A stretch of 64,000 nucleotides of DNA from Sphingomonadales bacterium (GCA_025352685.1 JANXSN010000023.1:24912-88911), one strand, 5' to 3'. Counted from the stretch's first letter, positions 1 to 11,068 are shown. The notes: generated by a model not told the origin, from the sequence alone. A program made the numbers and translations.

Positions 1-1368
1 CAAGTTTGCGCTGCGCTCACCTTCCGACAGGGTACCGCTCAAGCCGAGCACCGCGCGATAAGTATCGCGTCTCGCCGACTGCGTATTAACCCCGAGATCA
101 AAATTGTCGCGGCTCACAAGAGCCCCAATCGGCGCCGCAGCACCGAAGCGATTTTGCAGGTAATAATTGTCAGGGGTCAGGAACGTGTTGAAGTCAAACG
201 ACGGCTGAACGATCGTGAAGGCGTTCGTATGGACATATTTGCCCTCAACAAAGAATTTCAGCGCTGGCGACACTTCATATCTCGACAGGAGGTTGACGTT
301 GTGGCGCTCGATTTGGGGTTCAATGTCGCCAAAATAGCCAGCGGTCGGGGTATTTGATTTACTGTTATAAGCGCGGCCTCCGCTTCCCGGAATGGGAATT
401 CCCCGGTCGTAAGGGCGGCCGTCCCCATCAAAATTGGGGACGCCCTGGAACTCGATTTGACCGGAAACCGGGTTGAAGGCACCAACATCGACCGCTCCAT
501 TCGGCGCGCTATCCTGCCAGCTGACGTTAGTATAAATTTTATCATAGGGCAGTGTGAGGTTGTTTGTTGGGTTGCCCGTCACCGTCGGATTGTCGATGTT
601 TCTGAGCAATTGAAGATTGCGCCCGGGATCACCGAGGTAATCGCGCGCGCGCTGATTCAATCTGTCCGACTGGTTGTACTCATAAGCCAGCGTAATATTA
701 CCGCGGCCGTCGTTAAAATTATGTCCGATAATGACCGAACCGAGGCGATTTCCGGCATCGCCACGCTCTGAGATGCTGGACTGAAACCGTGCGGATAGCC
801 CCTCAAAACTGCGTTTGAGCCGGAAGTTGACCACTCCGGAAACGCCATCGGCACCATAGATCGCCGAAACCCCGCCCGTCAGCACGTCGATCCCCTCGAT
901 CAGGTCAACCGGGATCGTGTTAATATCGACCGAGTTCTCGCCCGAATAGGCGTTTACGTGGCGACGACCGTCTACAAGGACGAGCGTGCGCTGGGATCCC
1001 AGATTGCGCAGATTGAGTACACTTGTGCCCACGTTTCCAGCACCGGAAGACCCCCCGTAGTTCTGAGAATTTGAGCCTGCATTCGATCCATTGGTCAATG
1101 AACCCACGAGTGACGGCGTATTGACCAGCAGCGACGTTACATCAATTTTACCTGACCGCTCGATCATCTGCGCTGAAACCGAAGTAACTGGATTGGGAAA
1201 CTCGATTTCCGGCCGCGCAATGCGCGTGCCGGTTACAATAATCGATTCATCGTCTTTTGAAGGGCTTTCCGGCGGCGTCTGCGATTGAGCGAATGCTGCA
1301 GTCGCTAGCATTGACAGCGATAGAGTCGATGCTCCCGTCACAAGACGGATCAATGTTGTGGCGTTCAT
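1..1368 (-). CDS. TonB-dependent receptor, N-terminal 456 residues (3' end outside window)
   Basis: An open frame runs without a stop from an ATG at 1368 to the window edge. It encodes a signal peptide ending near 'ATAAFAQ', then the 'IIVTG' start typical of sphingomonad TonB-dependent receptors, then a plug domain with 'NLRNLGSQRTLVLVDGRR' and 'VDVLTGGVSAIYGADGVSGVVNF'-like signatures, followed by the first beta-barrel strands. Receptors of this family sit in the outer membrane and import large or scarce substrates using TonB energy. The substrate cannot be read from the sequence. The downstream neighbour on the same strand would be outside the window; the S9 peptidase gene upstream reads the same way, so peptide uptake is possible but is only inference. 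Confidence 0.9.
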   Translation of the reverse strand, partial: MNATTLIRLVTGASTLSLSMLATAAFAQSQTPPESPSKDDESIIVTGTRIARPEIEFPNPVTSVSAQMIERSGKIDVTSLLVNTPSLVGSLTNGSNAGSNSQNYGGSSGAGNVGTSVLNLRNLGSQRTLVLVDGRRHVNAYSGENSVDINTIPVDLIEGIDVLTGGVSAIYGADGVSGVVNFRLKRSFEGLSARFQSSISERGDAGNRLGSVIIGHNFNDGRGNITLAYEYNQSDRLNQRARDYLGDPGRNLQLLRNIDNPTVTGNPTNNLTLPYDKIYTNVSWQDSAPNGAVDVGAFNPVSGQIEFQGVPNFDGDGRPYDRGIPIPGSGGRAYNSKSNTPTAGYFGDIEPQIERHNVNLLSRYEVSPALKFFVEGKYVHTNAFTIVQPSFDFNTFLTPDNYYLQNRFGAAAPIGALVSRDNFDLGVNTQSARRDTYRAVLGLSGTLSEGERSANL

Positions 1369-1498
1369 CGCGGGGCCCCTTTTTATCCGCGCCCGGGAAG
1401 ATACCCGAAGCCCTCAGGGTGCCATTATTAATTTCAAAAGCAAGCGTGTTAGTTGCAATCATCAACTACAATCGCCAGTCGCGGTGCTGCTCACGCGG

Positions 1499-3619
1499 TC
1501 AGTGGGTAATTCCCATTTCTGATAGCACAAAAGCCATTGATTCGGCTTCTTCCTCAAAGCGCCGAAACCGTCCCGACTTGCCACCGTGGCCTGCTTCCAT
1601 ATTGATCCGGAAGACCAACGCGTTGCTGTCAGTTTTTGAAGCACGCAGCTTGGCGACCCATTTGGTGGGCTCGTAATACTGAACCTGGCTGTCCCACAGC
1701 CCGGTGCTGACAAATAGCGATGGGTACGCCACGCGAGTAACGTTGTCGTAAGGAGAATAGCTCAGCATATAGTTGTACGCCGGTTTCTGCGCGGGGTTAC
1801 CCCATTCGTCGAACTCGTTAGTCGTGAGCGGGATACTTGTGTCGAGCATAGTCGTTACGACGTCGACGAACGGTACTTGCGCGACGATCACGCGGTAGTC
1901 GGCCGGCGCTATGTTGGCGACTGCGCCCATCAGCAACCCGCCGGCACTCCCGCCCTGGGCGGCGACCCGCCCTTTTGCCGCGTAGCCCTCGCGCACCAAT
2001 GCCCTCGTCACGTCGATGAAATCAGTAAAACTGTTACGCTTCTTCATCAGATGGCCGTCATCGTACCAACCGCGGCCCATTTCCTGCCCCCCGCGAATAT
2101 GCGCGATCGCATAAACAAAACCGCGGTCGAGCAGGCTCGGCAGAAGCGGCGTAAACTCAGGGTCGGTCGAATAACCGTAGCTGCCATATGCGTACTGAAA
2201 CAGCGGCGCGGTCCCATCCTTCTTGAAAGTTTTCGAGTGAACAAGCGATACCGGCACTCTTGCCCCGTCACGTGCCGTAACCCACACGCGTTCAGTGACG
2301 TAGCGCGACGCGTCATATCCGGGCACCGGCTGCACTTTTAAAATAGTTCGTTCGCCGGATGCGACGTCGACTTCATAGGTCGTTTCAGGCGTCGTCAGCG
2401 AATTATAGGTGTAGCGCACCTTCGTCGCTGCCACTTCCGGGTTGACGTCGAGCGACATGACGTACGCGGGTTCGTCGGACTGTACAAAGCGGCTTTGGCC
2501 GCCGGCAGTGAGCAACCGGAGCTGCTTGTTGCTGGCTGACCGCTCCTCGATTGCCATAAATCCGTTGAACGGTTTGAAGCTCTCGATGAAAACATCTTTG
2601 CTTGTCGGGACAAGGTCCACCCACGCTGAACGTCCTCTGGCGAGATCTCCATCGCGGACAGTGGATATCTTATAATTTGGTGCGCCGTCGTTCGACCGAA
2701 CGAGCCAGTGGTCGCCGATGTGATCAACGTCATACTGGAGTCCCCGTTCCCGTCGGGCGATGACGTCAAACTTTTCAGGATCTGCGGCTTTGGCGCACCG
2801 CCATTCGTTGCTGACCGTACTTCTCAGACCGATACACAAAAATCGATCGTCGGACGTGCGGCTAAGGCTGAGGTAGAAAGTGTCGTCTTTTTCCTCGTAG
2901 ACCAGTTTGTCCGCTGATGCCGGGGTTCCCAGCACGTGCGCTTTCACCCGCTTGCTTAGCAGCGTAACCGGATCCTTTTCGACGTAGAGTACGGTCTTGT
3001 TGTCGTCGGCCCAGACGAAGTCGGGCTCGGCGTTGGCGACGGCGTCACCAGTATCGCTGCCTGTCGTGAGGTCTCGAAACTTCAGGAAATATTGTCGACG
3101 ACCCACAGTGTCCTGGGCGTAAGCAAGGGTGCGGCTGTTCGGGCTCACCTGCCGACCCGCAACAGCAAAGAACCCTTTTCCGGTCGCCATCTTGGGCTCG
3201 TCGAGCATCACTATTTCGGGATTCGCCATCGAACCGTTTCGGCGGGCCACGATCGGGTAGTCGGCGCCCGAGTCAAACCGAGAATAATACCAATAACCGT
3301 GCTTGAAATAGGGGACCGAAGCATCATCCTGCTTGATGCGCCCCTTGATTTCGCCAAGGAGCGTATCGCGCAGCGCACTCGTTGGAGCGAGCCGCGCGTC
3401 AGCGTAGGCGTTTTCCGCTTTCAGATACGCGAGCATTTGCGCGTTTGCTCGCGTGTCGTCGCGCAGCCAGTAATAGGGATCGTTTCGGGTCGCCCCGAAA
3501 GGTGCCGTGATGGCGTGCGCGACCAAGGGCGCAACGGGTGGGACGGGACGCTCCTCGCCGAACGCTGGAGCCGCCGATGCAGCTAAAAAGATAAGCGCTA
3601 CCGTGCATTGTTTTGACAT
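1499..3619 (-). CDS. S9 family serine peptidase (oligopeptidase B / prolyl oligopeptidase type), exported
   Basis: The protein is 706 residues from the chosen ATG at 3619, which has a good ribosome site (GGAGAG) and gives a clear signal peptide 'MSKQCTVALIFLAASAAPAFG'. The frame is open further upstream, but that extension has no leader character. An N-terminal seven-bladed propeller region ('DPYYWLRDD' near the start) precedes an alpha/beta-hydrolase domain. The catalytic triad is visible as Ser558 in GGSAGG, Asp643 in 'GLWDSQVQYYEP' and His678 in 'AGHGG'. Length and motifs fit oligopeptidase B, which cleaves short peptides, often after basic residues. The leader implies a periplasmic site. 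It reads in the same direction as the TonB receptor 130 bp downstream. Confidence 0.92.
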   Translation of the reverse strand: MSKQCTVALIFLAASAAPAFGEERPVPPVAPLVAHAITAPFGATRNDPYYWLRDDTRANAQMLAYLKAENAYADARLAPTSALRDTLLGEIKGRIKQDDASVPYFKHGYWYYSRFDSGADYPIVARRNGSMANPEIVMLDEPKMATGKGFFAVAGRQVSPNSRTLAYAQDTVGRRQYFLKFRDLTTGSDTGDAVANAEPDFVWADDNKTVLYVEKDPVTLLSKRVKAHVLGTPASADKLVYEEKDDTFYLSLSRTSDDRFLCIGLRSTVSNEWRCAKAADPEKFDVIARRERGLQYDVDHIGDHWLVRSNDGAPNYKISTVRDGDLARGRSAWVDLVPTSKDVFIESFKPFNGFMAIEERSASNKQLRLLTAGGQSRFVQSDEPAYVMSLDVNPEVAATKVRYTYNSLTTPETTYEVDVASGERTILKVQPVPGYDASRYVTERVWVTARDGARVPVSLVHSKTFKKDGTAPLFQYAYGSYGYSTDPEFTPLLPSLLDRGFVYAIAHIRGGQEMGRGWYDDGHLMKKRNSFTDFIDVTRALVREGYAAKGRVAAQGGSAGGLLMGAVANIAPADYRVIVAQVPFVDVVTTMLDTSIPLTTNEFDEWGNPAQKPAYNYMLSYSPYDNVTRVAYPSLFVSTGLWDSQVQYYEPTKWVAKLRASKTDSNALVFRINMEAGHGGKSGRFRRFEEEAESMAFVLSEMGITH

Positions 3620-3969
3620 CGATCTCTCCACCCCTGGCAGACTGTAATGCCAGATTGCAAACGGCGCGCAAGAGGGAGACAAGGCGGGACCCGAGCGTGC
3701 CAGATTTTGCGTGTTCATTGCGGCACCGTTGAGCGGGCTACGCTTAAGGGCAGAACGACACGTCCGCCACACCACCGGGCAGCTCTTGAGAAAAACGTGG
3801 CAGCGTCGATTTGAGGTTCAAGCCGGCCAAAAAAAACTTTTTTCGATCCAGGAAATAACGTTCAGTTAGTTTGACTCCGCCCGACGAAACTATTGGCCCC
3901 TGATGCGGTTATGCCAACGTGACCGATCCCGTGACTGCCCCAACCTTTTTCACCAACAAGGATAAAGTA
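3620..3969. other. Divergent intergenic region between S9 peptidase and aldo-keto reductase
   Basis: These 350 bases separate two divergent genes and must hold both promoters. A run of eight A, one C and six T lies at about 3829-3843, a poly-A/poly-T element that could bend DNA or form a short hairpin. I see no convincing coding frame and no clear operator. Confidence 0.5.
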
Positions 3970-4952
<983 letters not shown>

Positions 4953-4956
<4 letters not shown>

Positions 4957-5786
4957 CAGCGGCCTCGTTTGCCGCCCTTGCGCCCGGCAATCTTGCGCTC
5001 GTGACCGGTGCGGCCGGCGGGATCGGGCTGGCGAGTGCACGCGCGTTCGTCGCCGCCGGCATGCGCGTGGTACTCGTCGATCGCGCCGGCGACGCGCTTG
5101 ACGCAGCGAGGCAATCAATTGGCGGGGCGGTTGTTCGCGTCGTCGATGTCTCGGATCGTGCGGCGATGTCAGAACTCGCCCGCTCAGTCGTCGCCGACCA
5201 TGGACCCGTCTCACTGTTGATGAACAACGCCGGGGTCGGCTCGGGCGGTGACGTTTTCACTGACCCAGCCGGCTGGGATGAAGTGATTGGCGTCAATTTG
5301 CTGGGGGTGCTGAACGGTGTACAAAATTTCGTGCCCGGCATGCTGGACCATGGCGGTCCGGCAATGGTTATCAACACTGGGTCAAAGCAAGGCATTACCC
5401 AACCGCCCGGCAACACCGCCTACAACGTCAGCAAGGCGGGCGTAAAAGCACTCACCGAGGGCCTTGCCCATTCATTACGCGAGCGTGTCGGTACCCGCGT
5501 GACAGCGCACTTGCTGATCCCTGGTTTCACGTTCACCGGCATGACCCGCAGCCGGATCGTAGACAAGCCGCCCGCAGCCTGGACGCCCGATCAGGTCGCC
5601 GCACGAATGCTGGAACGGCTTGCGGTCGGCGATTTCTATATCCTGTGTCCGGACAACGAGACAACGCCCGAGCAGGATGCGAAGCGCATCATCTGGGCAG
5701 TGGACGACGTGATCAATAACCGCCCGGCCTTGTCACGCTGGCATCCCGATTGGGCGGACGCGTTCGCAACGCACATGGAACGCTAA
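4953..5786 (+). CDS. Short-chain dehydrogenase/reductase (SDR)
   Basis: A classical SDR of 277 residues. It shows the glycine-rich TGAAGGIG cofactor motif at residues 18-25, an acidic residue at the end of the second strand ('VVLVDRAG', suggesting NAD preference), the NNAG motif, the active serine in 'INTGSKQG' and the YNVSK catalytic Tyr-Lys pair. It starts inside the stop codon of the aldo-keto reductase (ATGA overlap), so the two genes form an operon. The C-terminus '[12 protein letters not shown]' is not a Rossmann element and may be a substrate lid. The exact substrate is not predictable. Confidence 0.93.
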
Positions 5787-5834
5787 GCGCTTGTGTATTG
5801 ACGCACGTTCCGCTGGCGGCGCTGATCTGCTTTG

Positions 5835-6638
5835 CCCAAACAGGGTCATTGGCGTCACGCCTCGCTCATCCGCCGCAGCCGGCCCGCGATCCCGCAGCAT
5901 GGGACTGATATCGGGATCCTTGCCGTAAAAACTGCCAAAGATGGTGTCGTAGTCCTGACTGTGGCCGCGCGACAGGACGAGCTCGCGAAAATGATCGCCA
6001 TTGGCCCGCGTCAGGCCTCCGTGTCCTCTGGACCAGTCAAAGGCGTCATTTTCCAGCATGTGCGTCCACAGCTAGCCGTAATAGCCCGCAGCATAGCCGC
6101 CCGACCAAATATACTGGATATAGCTGGTGCGATAGCGAGGCGGGACGTGTTCGACATCAAGCCCCATCTTAGCCAGCGCCGAGGACTCAAATGCATCGAC
6201 ATCCCACTTGGCTACGGTGGCGGGGAGAGCGCGCTATTGCATCTCGAGCTCGGCAAACGATGCCGCATCGAGATAGATAGCGTCATTGTGCGCGGTTAGC
6301 TTAGTCGCTTCGGCCTGCTAAACCGCCTGGCGGACCGAATTCGTGTCTGCCTGGTTGACTGCCCCGGAAGCCGCCGACACTCGGCGCAACAGCGCGCCAG
6401 GTCGCTTCAAGGTGGCGTTGGTGTTGTCGAAAGTCGGCGCGGCCAGATTATCCGCGATTTCGACAATTTGCTCAGCCATGCCCTGATCGAAACCTGGCTG
6501 GTAATCGGCATCGGTGATCCGATTGAACGGCTGCGCCTCGAAGGGCAAGGGGCTGGGCGCTGCAAATGGACTCGCTGTTGAAAGAACAGGGGTTGCAACC
6601 ACGCCGCAGCAAGTCTCGATAAGGGCGAGACGCTTCAT
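5835..6638 (-). pseudogene. Remnant of M3 family peptidyl-dipeptidase (dcp-like), internally deleted
   Basis: Reading the minus strand from an ATG at 6638 gives a leader and the M3 N-terminus ('FEAQPFNRITDADYQPGFDQGM', then 'LKRPGALLRRVSAASGAVNQA'). The frame then continues through stops to 'LTAHNDAIYLDA' and, near 6262, jumps directly to the C-terminal part of the family ('WDVDAFESSALAKMGLDVE', 'IWSGGYAAGYYG', 'GGLTRANGDHFRELVLSRG', 'YGKDPDISPMLRDRG'). In-frame stops follow 'ELEMQ' and 'AGYYG'. Roughly 450 codons, including the HExGH zinc site, are missing. The gene is therefore inactive. The extreme 3' end is hard to fix because the last frame reads on into the antiparallel dehydrogenase gene. 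Confidence 0.85.
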
Positions 6639-6908
6639 CAGCGGAACTCATGGAGGCAGACTCGCTTGCGAAATCGGCAAGCCAGGCACGGAGCCGTGGG
6701 CAACAGGCGGCCGGGAATTCAAGGACAGCGTTGGGATGCCGCACGCCGCCAGGCCAGCAACCGGTCACTACAGCAGCGCGCGGCAAAAACGCACCATGCG
6801 CGATTGTGCCCGGGGATATGGACGTTTCACGCCTGAGCTGACATGACAACTCGAAGAACGGGCAATGGAGCCCGCCTGCACTCGGAGGAGACGGGCTCAC
6901 CGCGAGTC

Positions 6909-7928
6909 ATGGCACGCAAGGTAACCTCGTTCGATATTGCCCAGATGGCGGGTGTTTCGCAGCCGACGGTTTCGCGCGCCCTGCGCGGTAATCCAGCAGT
7001 TTCGGAGCAGACGCGCAAACGCATTGAAGCAATCGCACAGCAGCTTCATTACACAGTCGACAAGAACGCGTCATCGCTGCGACGCCGGGAAAGCAAGACA
7101 CTGGCGCTCTTGCTGTTCGAAGATCCGACACCAGACGATTCCTTGATTAACCCGTTTTTTCTTTCGATGCTCGGATCGATCACGCGGACTTGCGCTTTGC
7201 GTGGCTATGATTTGCTGATTTCGTTCCAGCAACTTTCGAGCGACTGGCACGTCGACTACGAAGACAGTCATAAGGCTGACGGCCTCATACTTCTGGGTTA
7301 TGGCGATTATGACGAATATGCGCAGCGGCTCGACCAGTTGGTCGCCCAAGGCACGCATTTCGTGCGCTGGGGTTCAGTTCAGCCGAATGCGGCCGAAACT
7401 GTTGTCGGATGCGACAATATCCAAGGCGGGCGTGCCGTCACGCAACATTTAATCGAGCGCGGCCGCCGCAAGATCGCGTTTCTTGGGACCGCGACAAGCG
7501 GGAGCCCTGAGTTTCTTGACCGATATCGTGGCTATGCCGATGCACTCGCGTTGGCGGGGCTCGAGAAGTCTGAGCCTCTGCACTGCGATGCCATCAGCAC
7601 CGAGACCGATGGCTATAACGCCATGGTCAATCTACTGCAGCGTGGCGCAACGTTCGATGCCGTTGTGACAGCGAGCGACCTTATTGCTGTGGGTGCGATC
7701 CGCGCGCTCAAGGAAGCCGGTCGTCTCGTTCCCGAAGATGTCGCTGTTACCGGGTTCGACGATATACTGGCGGCGAGTATGGCGATCCCCCCGCTTACAA
7801 CCGTGGCGCAGGATTCACGCGCAGCCGGCGAAGCACTGGTCGACACACTGCTGGCACTCATTCGCGGAGATTCTGCACCGAGCATCGTCCTCCCTGCTCG
7901 ACTGGTCGTCCGCAGCTCGTCAGGTTGA
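6909..7928 (+). CDS. LacI family transcriptional regulator of the starch/maltodextrin locus
   Basis: The 339-residue protein starts 'MARKVTSFDIAQMAGVSQPT', a typical LacI helix-turn-helix with the hinge 'LHYTVDKNASSLRR', followed by a periplasmic-binding-protein-like sugar domain ending 'VTGFDDILAASMAIPPLTTV'. I chose the ATG at 6909 because it places the HTH at the very start. The ribosome site is poor at this start, with GGAGGAG 18 bases upstream, so the ATG at 6843 remains possible. It stands at the head of the sugar locus on the same strand. By analogy to Caulobacter-type loci it probably represses the transporter, amylase and receptor until maltose is present. Candidate operators are annotated at 7939, 9603 and 11823. 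Confidence 0.9.
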   Translation: MARKVTSFDIAQMAGVSQPTVSRALRGNPAVSEQTRKRIEAIAQQLHYTVDKNASSLRRRESKTLALLLFEDPTPDDSLINPFFLSMLGSITRTCALRGYDLLISFQQLSSDWHVDYEDSHKADGLILLGYGDYDEYAQRLDQLVAQGTHFVRWGSVQPNAAETVVGCDNIQGGRAVTQHLIERGRRKIAFLGTATSGSPEFLDRYRGYADALALAGLEKSEPLHCDAISTETDGYNAMVNLLQRGATFDAVVTASDLIAVGAIRALKEAGRLVPEDVAVTGFDDILAASMAIPPLTTVAQDSRAAGEALVDTLLALIRGDSAPSIVLPARLVVRSSSG

Positions 7929-7938
7929 TCGCTCGACT

Positions 7939-7950
7939 GCATTCGTATGC
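7939..7950. promoter_or_regulatory. Candidate LacI-family operator upstream of the transporter
   Basis: GCATTCGTATGC is a near-palindrome (10 of 12 positions symmetric) between the regulator and transporter genes. Its core ATTCGTAT differs by one base from the ATACGTAT palindromes upstream of the amylase and the TonB receptor. A central CG is usual for LacI-family operators. Functional assignment is inference. Confidence 0.4.
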
Positions 7951-8028
7951 GTCGCCGTCCCCCATTGTCGGGCCAAGCCGTCTCTGTCACTTCAGCCTCA
8001 TAAAAAGATGCGTGTGGGGAGATGAGGC

Positions 8029-9516
8029 TTGGAAAAGCCGAGACAGAGCTGGGCTGGATTGTGGAACATGTCGTTCGGATTCTTCGGGATCCAGATCGGC
8101 TTTGCGCTGCAAAACGCCAACATGAGCCGCATCTTTCAATCGCTTGGGGAATCGCTCGACAATCTGACGGCTCTTTGGGTGGCGGCCCCGCTCACGGGCC
8201 TCCTGGTTCAGCCAATCATCGGGCATTACAGCGACCGCACATGGGGTCCGCTTGGACGACGCCGGCCGTATTTTCTTGGGGGCGCGCTTTGCGCTGGAAC
8301 GGCGCTGGTGGTCATGCCCCAGGTGCCCGCCCTTTGGTTTGCAGCCATGATGCTATGGGTGCTCGATGCTTCGCTCAACGTGTCGATGGAACCGTTTCGA
8401 GCCTTTGTCGGCGACATCTTGGGCAAGGACCAGCATACTGCGGGTTATGCCATCCAGACCGCTTTCATCGGGGCGGGTGCGGTGGTTGGGTCTGTATTTC
8501 CCTTCGTGCTTGATCATTTTGGCGTGGCCAACACGGGCGGTGCGCACGGCATTCCCGATACGGTGCGGTACAGCTTCTGGTTTGGTGGCGTCGCGCTTGT
8601 CGCTGGGGTTTTGTGGACCGTGGTCACGACAAAGGAATACAGCCCGGATCAAATGCGTGCGTTCGAAGGCGAGCGTGATGAAGCGGGAGCGGCGACGCTC
8701 AGGCAGCTTGCGACGCGATCTCCGGCAACCGCGATTGTTTGGATCATCGCGGGGATGGGCTCGGCAATGCTGGTAAAAACCTTCGACCTGAAGAAGGAAA
8801 TTTACCTGCTCGGGGGCATCATGGCTGCCTATGGGATCGCCAGCATTACCGCGATCCGGCTTGCGCGTGCCGGGCGCGACAACAACTTACTCAGTCATAT
8901 CGTCGGCGATTTCTCGTCGATGCCCGATGTTATGACGCGCCTCGCGCTGGTTCAGTTTTACAGTTGGTCGGCACTGTTCATCATGTGGATCTACACGACG
9001 CCGGTCGTTGCCCAATATTCATTCGGATCGGCAGATCCGCTGAGCGCATCTTACAACCAGGCGGGCAACTGGGTTGGGATCCTGTTTGCCGTTTACAATG
9101 GCGTGGCAGCACTTGCAGCGTTATTTGTGCTTCCCCCGCTCGCACGAGCGATCGGCCGGGTTCGCACGCACGCCGTGTGTCTGCTGTGTGGCGCAGCTGG
9201 CTATGCGAGCTTTCTTGTAATCCGTGATCCGCAACTGTTGCTACTTGCCGAAGTCGGTATCGGTATCGCATGGGCCTCGGTACTAGCGATGCCCTATGCG
9301 ATTTTGGCATCGAGCCTACCGCAGCATAAGCTCGGCATCTACATGGGGCTGTTCAACATTTTTATCGTCGTGCCACAGTTGCTCGTGGCCACGGTGATGG
9401 GCAGCGTACTCAAGGCGTTTTTCCCGACCGCACCGATTTGGACAATGGCGGTTGCAGCCGCGGTGATGACGATAGCTGGACTGTCAATGCTGCGTGTGCG
9501 CGAGCCCGCGGCATAA
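8029..9516 (+). CDS. MFS sugar transporter, MalY-like (maltose/maltodextrin uptake)
   Basis: A twelve-helix inner-membrane permease of 495 residues. The start is a TTG at 8029, preceded by GGGGAGATGAGG. It gives the family's characteristic N-terminus up to 'WNMSFGFFGIQIGFALQNAN', whereas the nearest ATG (8068) would remove this conserved stretch. Loop signatures include 'GHYSDRTWGPLGRRRPYFLGG', typical of the sucrose/maltose permeases related to SLC45 and Caulobacter MalY. It lies between the LacI regulator and the amylase and probably carries maltose from periplasm to cytoplasm after outer-membrane uptake through the downstream TonB receptor. Confidence 0.88.
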   Translation: MEKPRQSWAGLWNMSFGFFGIQIGFALQNANMSRIFQSLGESLDNLTALWVAAPLTGLLVQPIIGHYSDRTWGPLGRRRPYFLGGALCAGTALVVMPQVPALWFAAMMLWVLDASLNVSMEPFRAFVGDILGKDQHTAGYAIQTAFIGAGAVVGSVFPFVLDHFGVANTGGAHGIPDTVRYSFWFGGVALVAGVLWTVVTTKEYSPDQMRAFEGERDEAGAATLRQLATRSPATAIVWIIAGMGSAMLVKTFDLKKEIYLLGGIMAAYGIASITAIRLARAGRDNNLLSHIVGDFSSMPDVMTRLALVQFYSWSALFIMWIYTTPVVAQYSFGSADPLSASYNQAGNWVGILFAVYNGVAALAALFVLPPLARAIGRVRTHAVCLLCGAAGYASFLVIRDPQLLLLAEVGIGIAWASVLAMPYAILASSLPQHKLGIYMGLFNIFIVVPQLLVATVMGSVLKAFFPTAPIWTMAVAAAVMTIAGLSMLRVREPAA

Positions 9517-9602
9517 CGCCTCCAGAGCTTCCAGGGCATGCGCAATCTAGAGTCCCGTCCGCCATCCCGACACGGACACTCTTTGCCCTGCGAGACCACA
9601 TT

Positions 9603-9610
9603 ATACGTAT
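9603..9610. promoter_or_regulatory. Candidate LacI-family operator upstream of the first amylase
   Basis: ATACGTAT, a perfect 8-base palindrome with central CG, lies 64 bases before the amylase start. The same 8-mer occurs upstream of the TonB receptor. Binding by the locus LacI protein is inferred from this sharing and from the operator style of the family. Confidence 0.45.
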
Positions 9611-9673
9611 TCATCGCGCGGTGGCACGGCCAGCTGGCATAGTCACGCAAAGGACAAACAAGCGGAGAGAGCA

Positions 9674-11068
9674 ATGCGCAGCGTGATACGGTTCATAGCG
9701 ACAGCGGCGTGCGCGCTGACGGCCGCCATCGCAGGGCCTGTCGTGGCATCACCCGCATCGCCCGTCCCCGAGCGTTATTTGCCCGCCCCGGATCGAAACA
9801 TCCACCCGGCCTGGGCAAAGGATGCCATCATCTATCAACTCAACACCCGGCAATTCTCTCGGCAAGGCACGATCCGGGCCGCACAAGAGCAACTCCCCCG
9901 GTTGAAGGCGCTCGGTGTCGACATCATCTGGCTGATGCCGATCCACCCGATCGGGTTGCAGAACCGCAAGGGAAGCGTGGGGAGCCCTTATTCGGTACGC
10001 GACTATCGCGCGGTTAACCCCGATCTTGGCACCCTTGCGGATCTGAAAGCGTTCACGGCCGCTGCGCACGCCGAGGGCATGCATGTCATCCTCGACTGGG
10101 TGGCCAACCATACTGCCTGGGACAATCCGCTCCACGCCCAGCATCCGGACTGGTACGAAAAGGACTGGAAGGGAGCCAACCGCCCCACGCCCTGGTGGGA
10201 TTGGTCCGATATTATCGATCTCGATTACTCGAGGCCCGCGCTGCGCCAGTACATGACGGAAGCAATGAAATTCTGGGTGCGGGAGGGTGGAATTGATGGC
10301 TTCCGCTGCGACGTCGCTGGCTATGTTCCTCTGGATTTCTGGGAAAATGCACGCCTTGAACTTGATGCGATCAAACCCGTATTCATGCTCGCTGAATTCG
10401 ATATGCGCGACGTCCACAAGCGTGCGTTTGATGCGAGCTATGCGTGGAAATGGAACAATGCCCTGCATGATATCGCAATAGGTAAGGCGGACACCGGTGC
10501 GCTGTTCGGCTATTACTCGGAACTTGAGAGTGCGTGGCCAAAATCTGCGATGCGGCTGACCTACACCGAAAACCACGACCAGAATGCATGGGAAGGCACC
10601 GAATTCGAACGCTTCGGCCCTGCACTCAACGCCGCAATCGTGCTGTCGTTCGTCGGCAACGGAATCCCGATGATCTATTCGGGGCAGGAAGCCGGTAACG
10701 AGCGTCGCCTGAAGTTTTTCGAACGCGATCCAATCCAGTGGCGCGACCACCCAAACAATGCGCTGTTTGCCAAGCTCATTACCTTTCGCAAAAGCCATGC
10801 TGCGCTCGCCAACGCCCCGTGGGGCGCGATGATGATTCCCGTCGTCAACAGCGCGCCGCAACGCGTGTTCAGCTTCGTACGCCTGTCAGGAACGGACAAG
10901 ATCTTCGCGCTGTTCAACTTTTCAACCGAGCCGCAGACCATCCATTTTGGCGATGGACCCGCCACAGGAACCTATCGAGATTTCTCCAGCGGAGCGGCCA
11001 TGACCGTAGGCATGGAGACGACGATGACGCTGGAGCCGTGGGGATATCGGCTGCTCACAAGCGATTGA
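9674..11068 (+). CDS. Secreted GH13 alpha-amylase family enzyme
   Basis: 464 residues with a signal peptide ending near 'GPVVASPA'. It has the GH13 (beta/alpha)8 barrel with the conserved regions in order: 'DWVANHT' (region I), 'GFRCDVAG' with nucleophile Asp213, 'LAEFD' with acid/base Glu241, and 'TENHDQN' with Asp302. A short C-terminal beta domain follows. GAGAGAGC precedes the ATG. It should hydrolyse alpha-1,4-glucan bonds in maltodextrins in the periplasm or outside the cell. It belongs to the maltodextrin locus and is followed closely by the DUF6445 gene. Confidence 0.92.
   Translation: MRSVIRFIATAACALTAAIAGPVVASPASPVPERYLPAPDRNIHPAWAKDAIIYQLNTRQFSRQGTIRAAQEQLPRLKALGVDIIWLMPIHPIGLQNRKGSVGSPYSVRDYRAVNPDLGTLADLKAFTAAAHAEGMHVILDWVANHTAWDNPLHAQHPDWYEKDWKGANRPTPWWDWSDIIDLDYSRPALRQYMTEAMKFWVREGGIDGFRCDVAGYVPLDFWENARLELDAIKPVFMLAEFDMRDVHKRAFDASYAWKWNNALHDIAIGKADTGALFGYYSELESAWPKSAMRLTYTENHDQNAWEGTEFERFGPALNAAIVLSFVGNGIPMIYSGQEAGNERRLKFFERDPIQWRDHPNNALFAKLITFRKSHAALANAPWGAMMIPVVNSAPQRVFSFVRLSGTDKIFALFNFSTEPQTIHFGDGPATGTYRDFSSGAAMTVGMETTMTLEPWGYRLLTSD

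Noticed and set aside
9749..10861. Minus-strand open frame (370 codons) opposite the first amylase
   Set aside because: The plus strand carries an unmistakable GH13 enzyme; the antisense frame has no motif.
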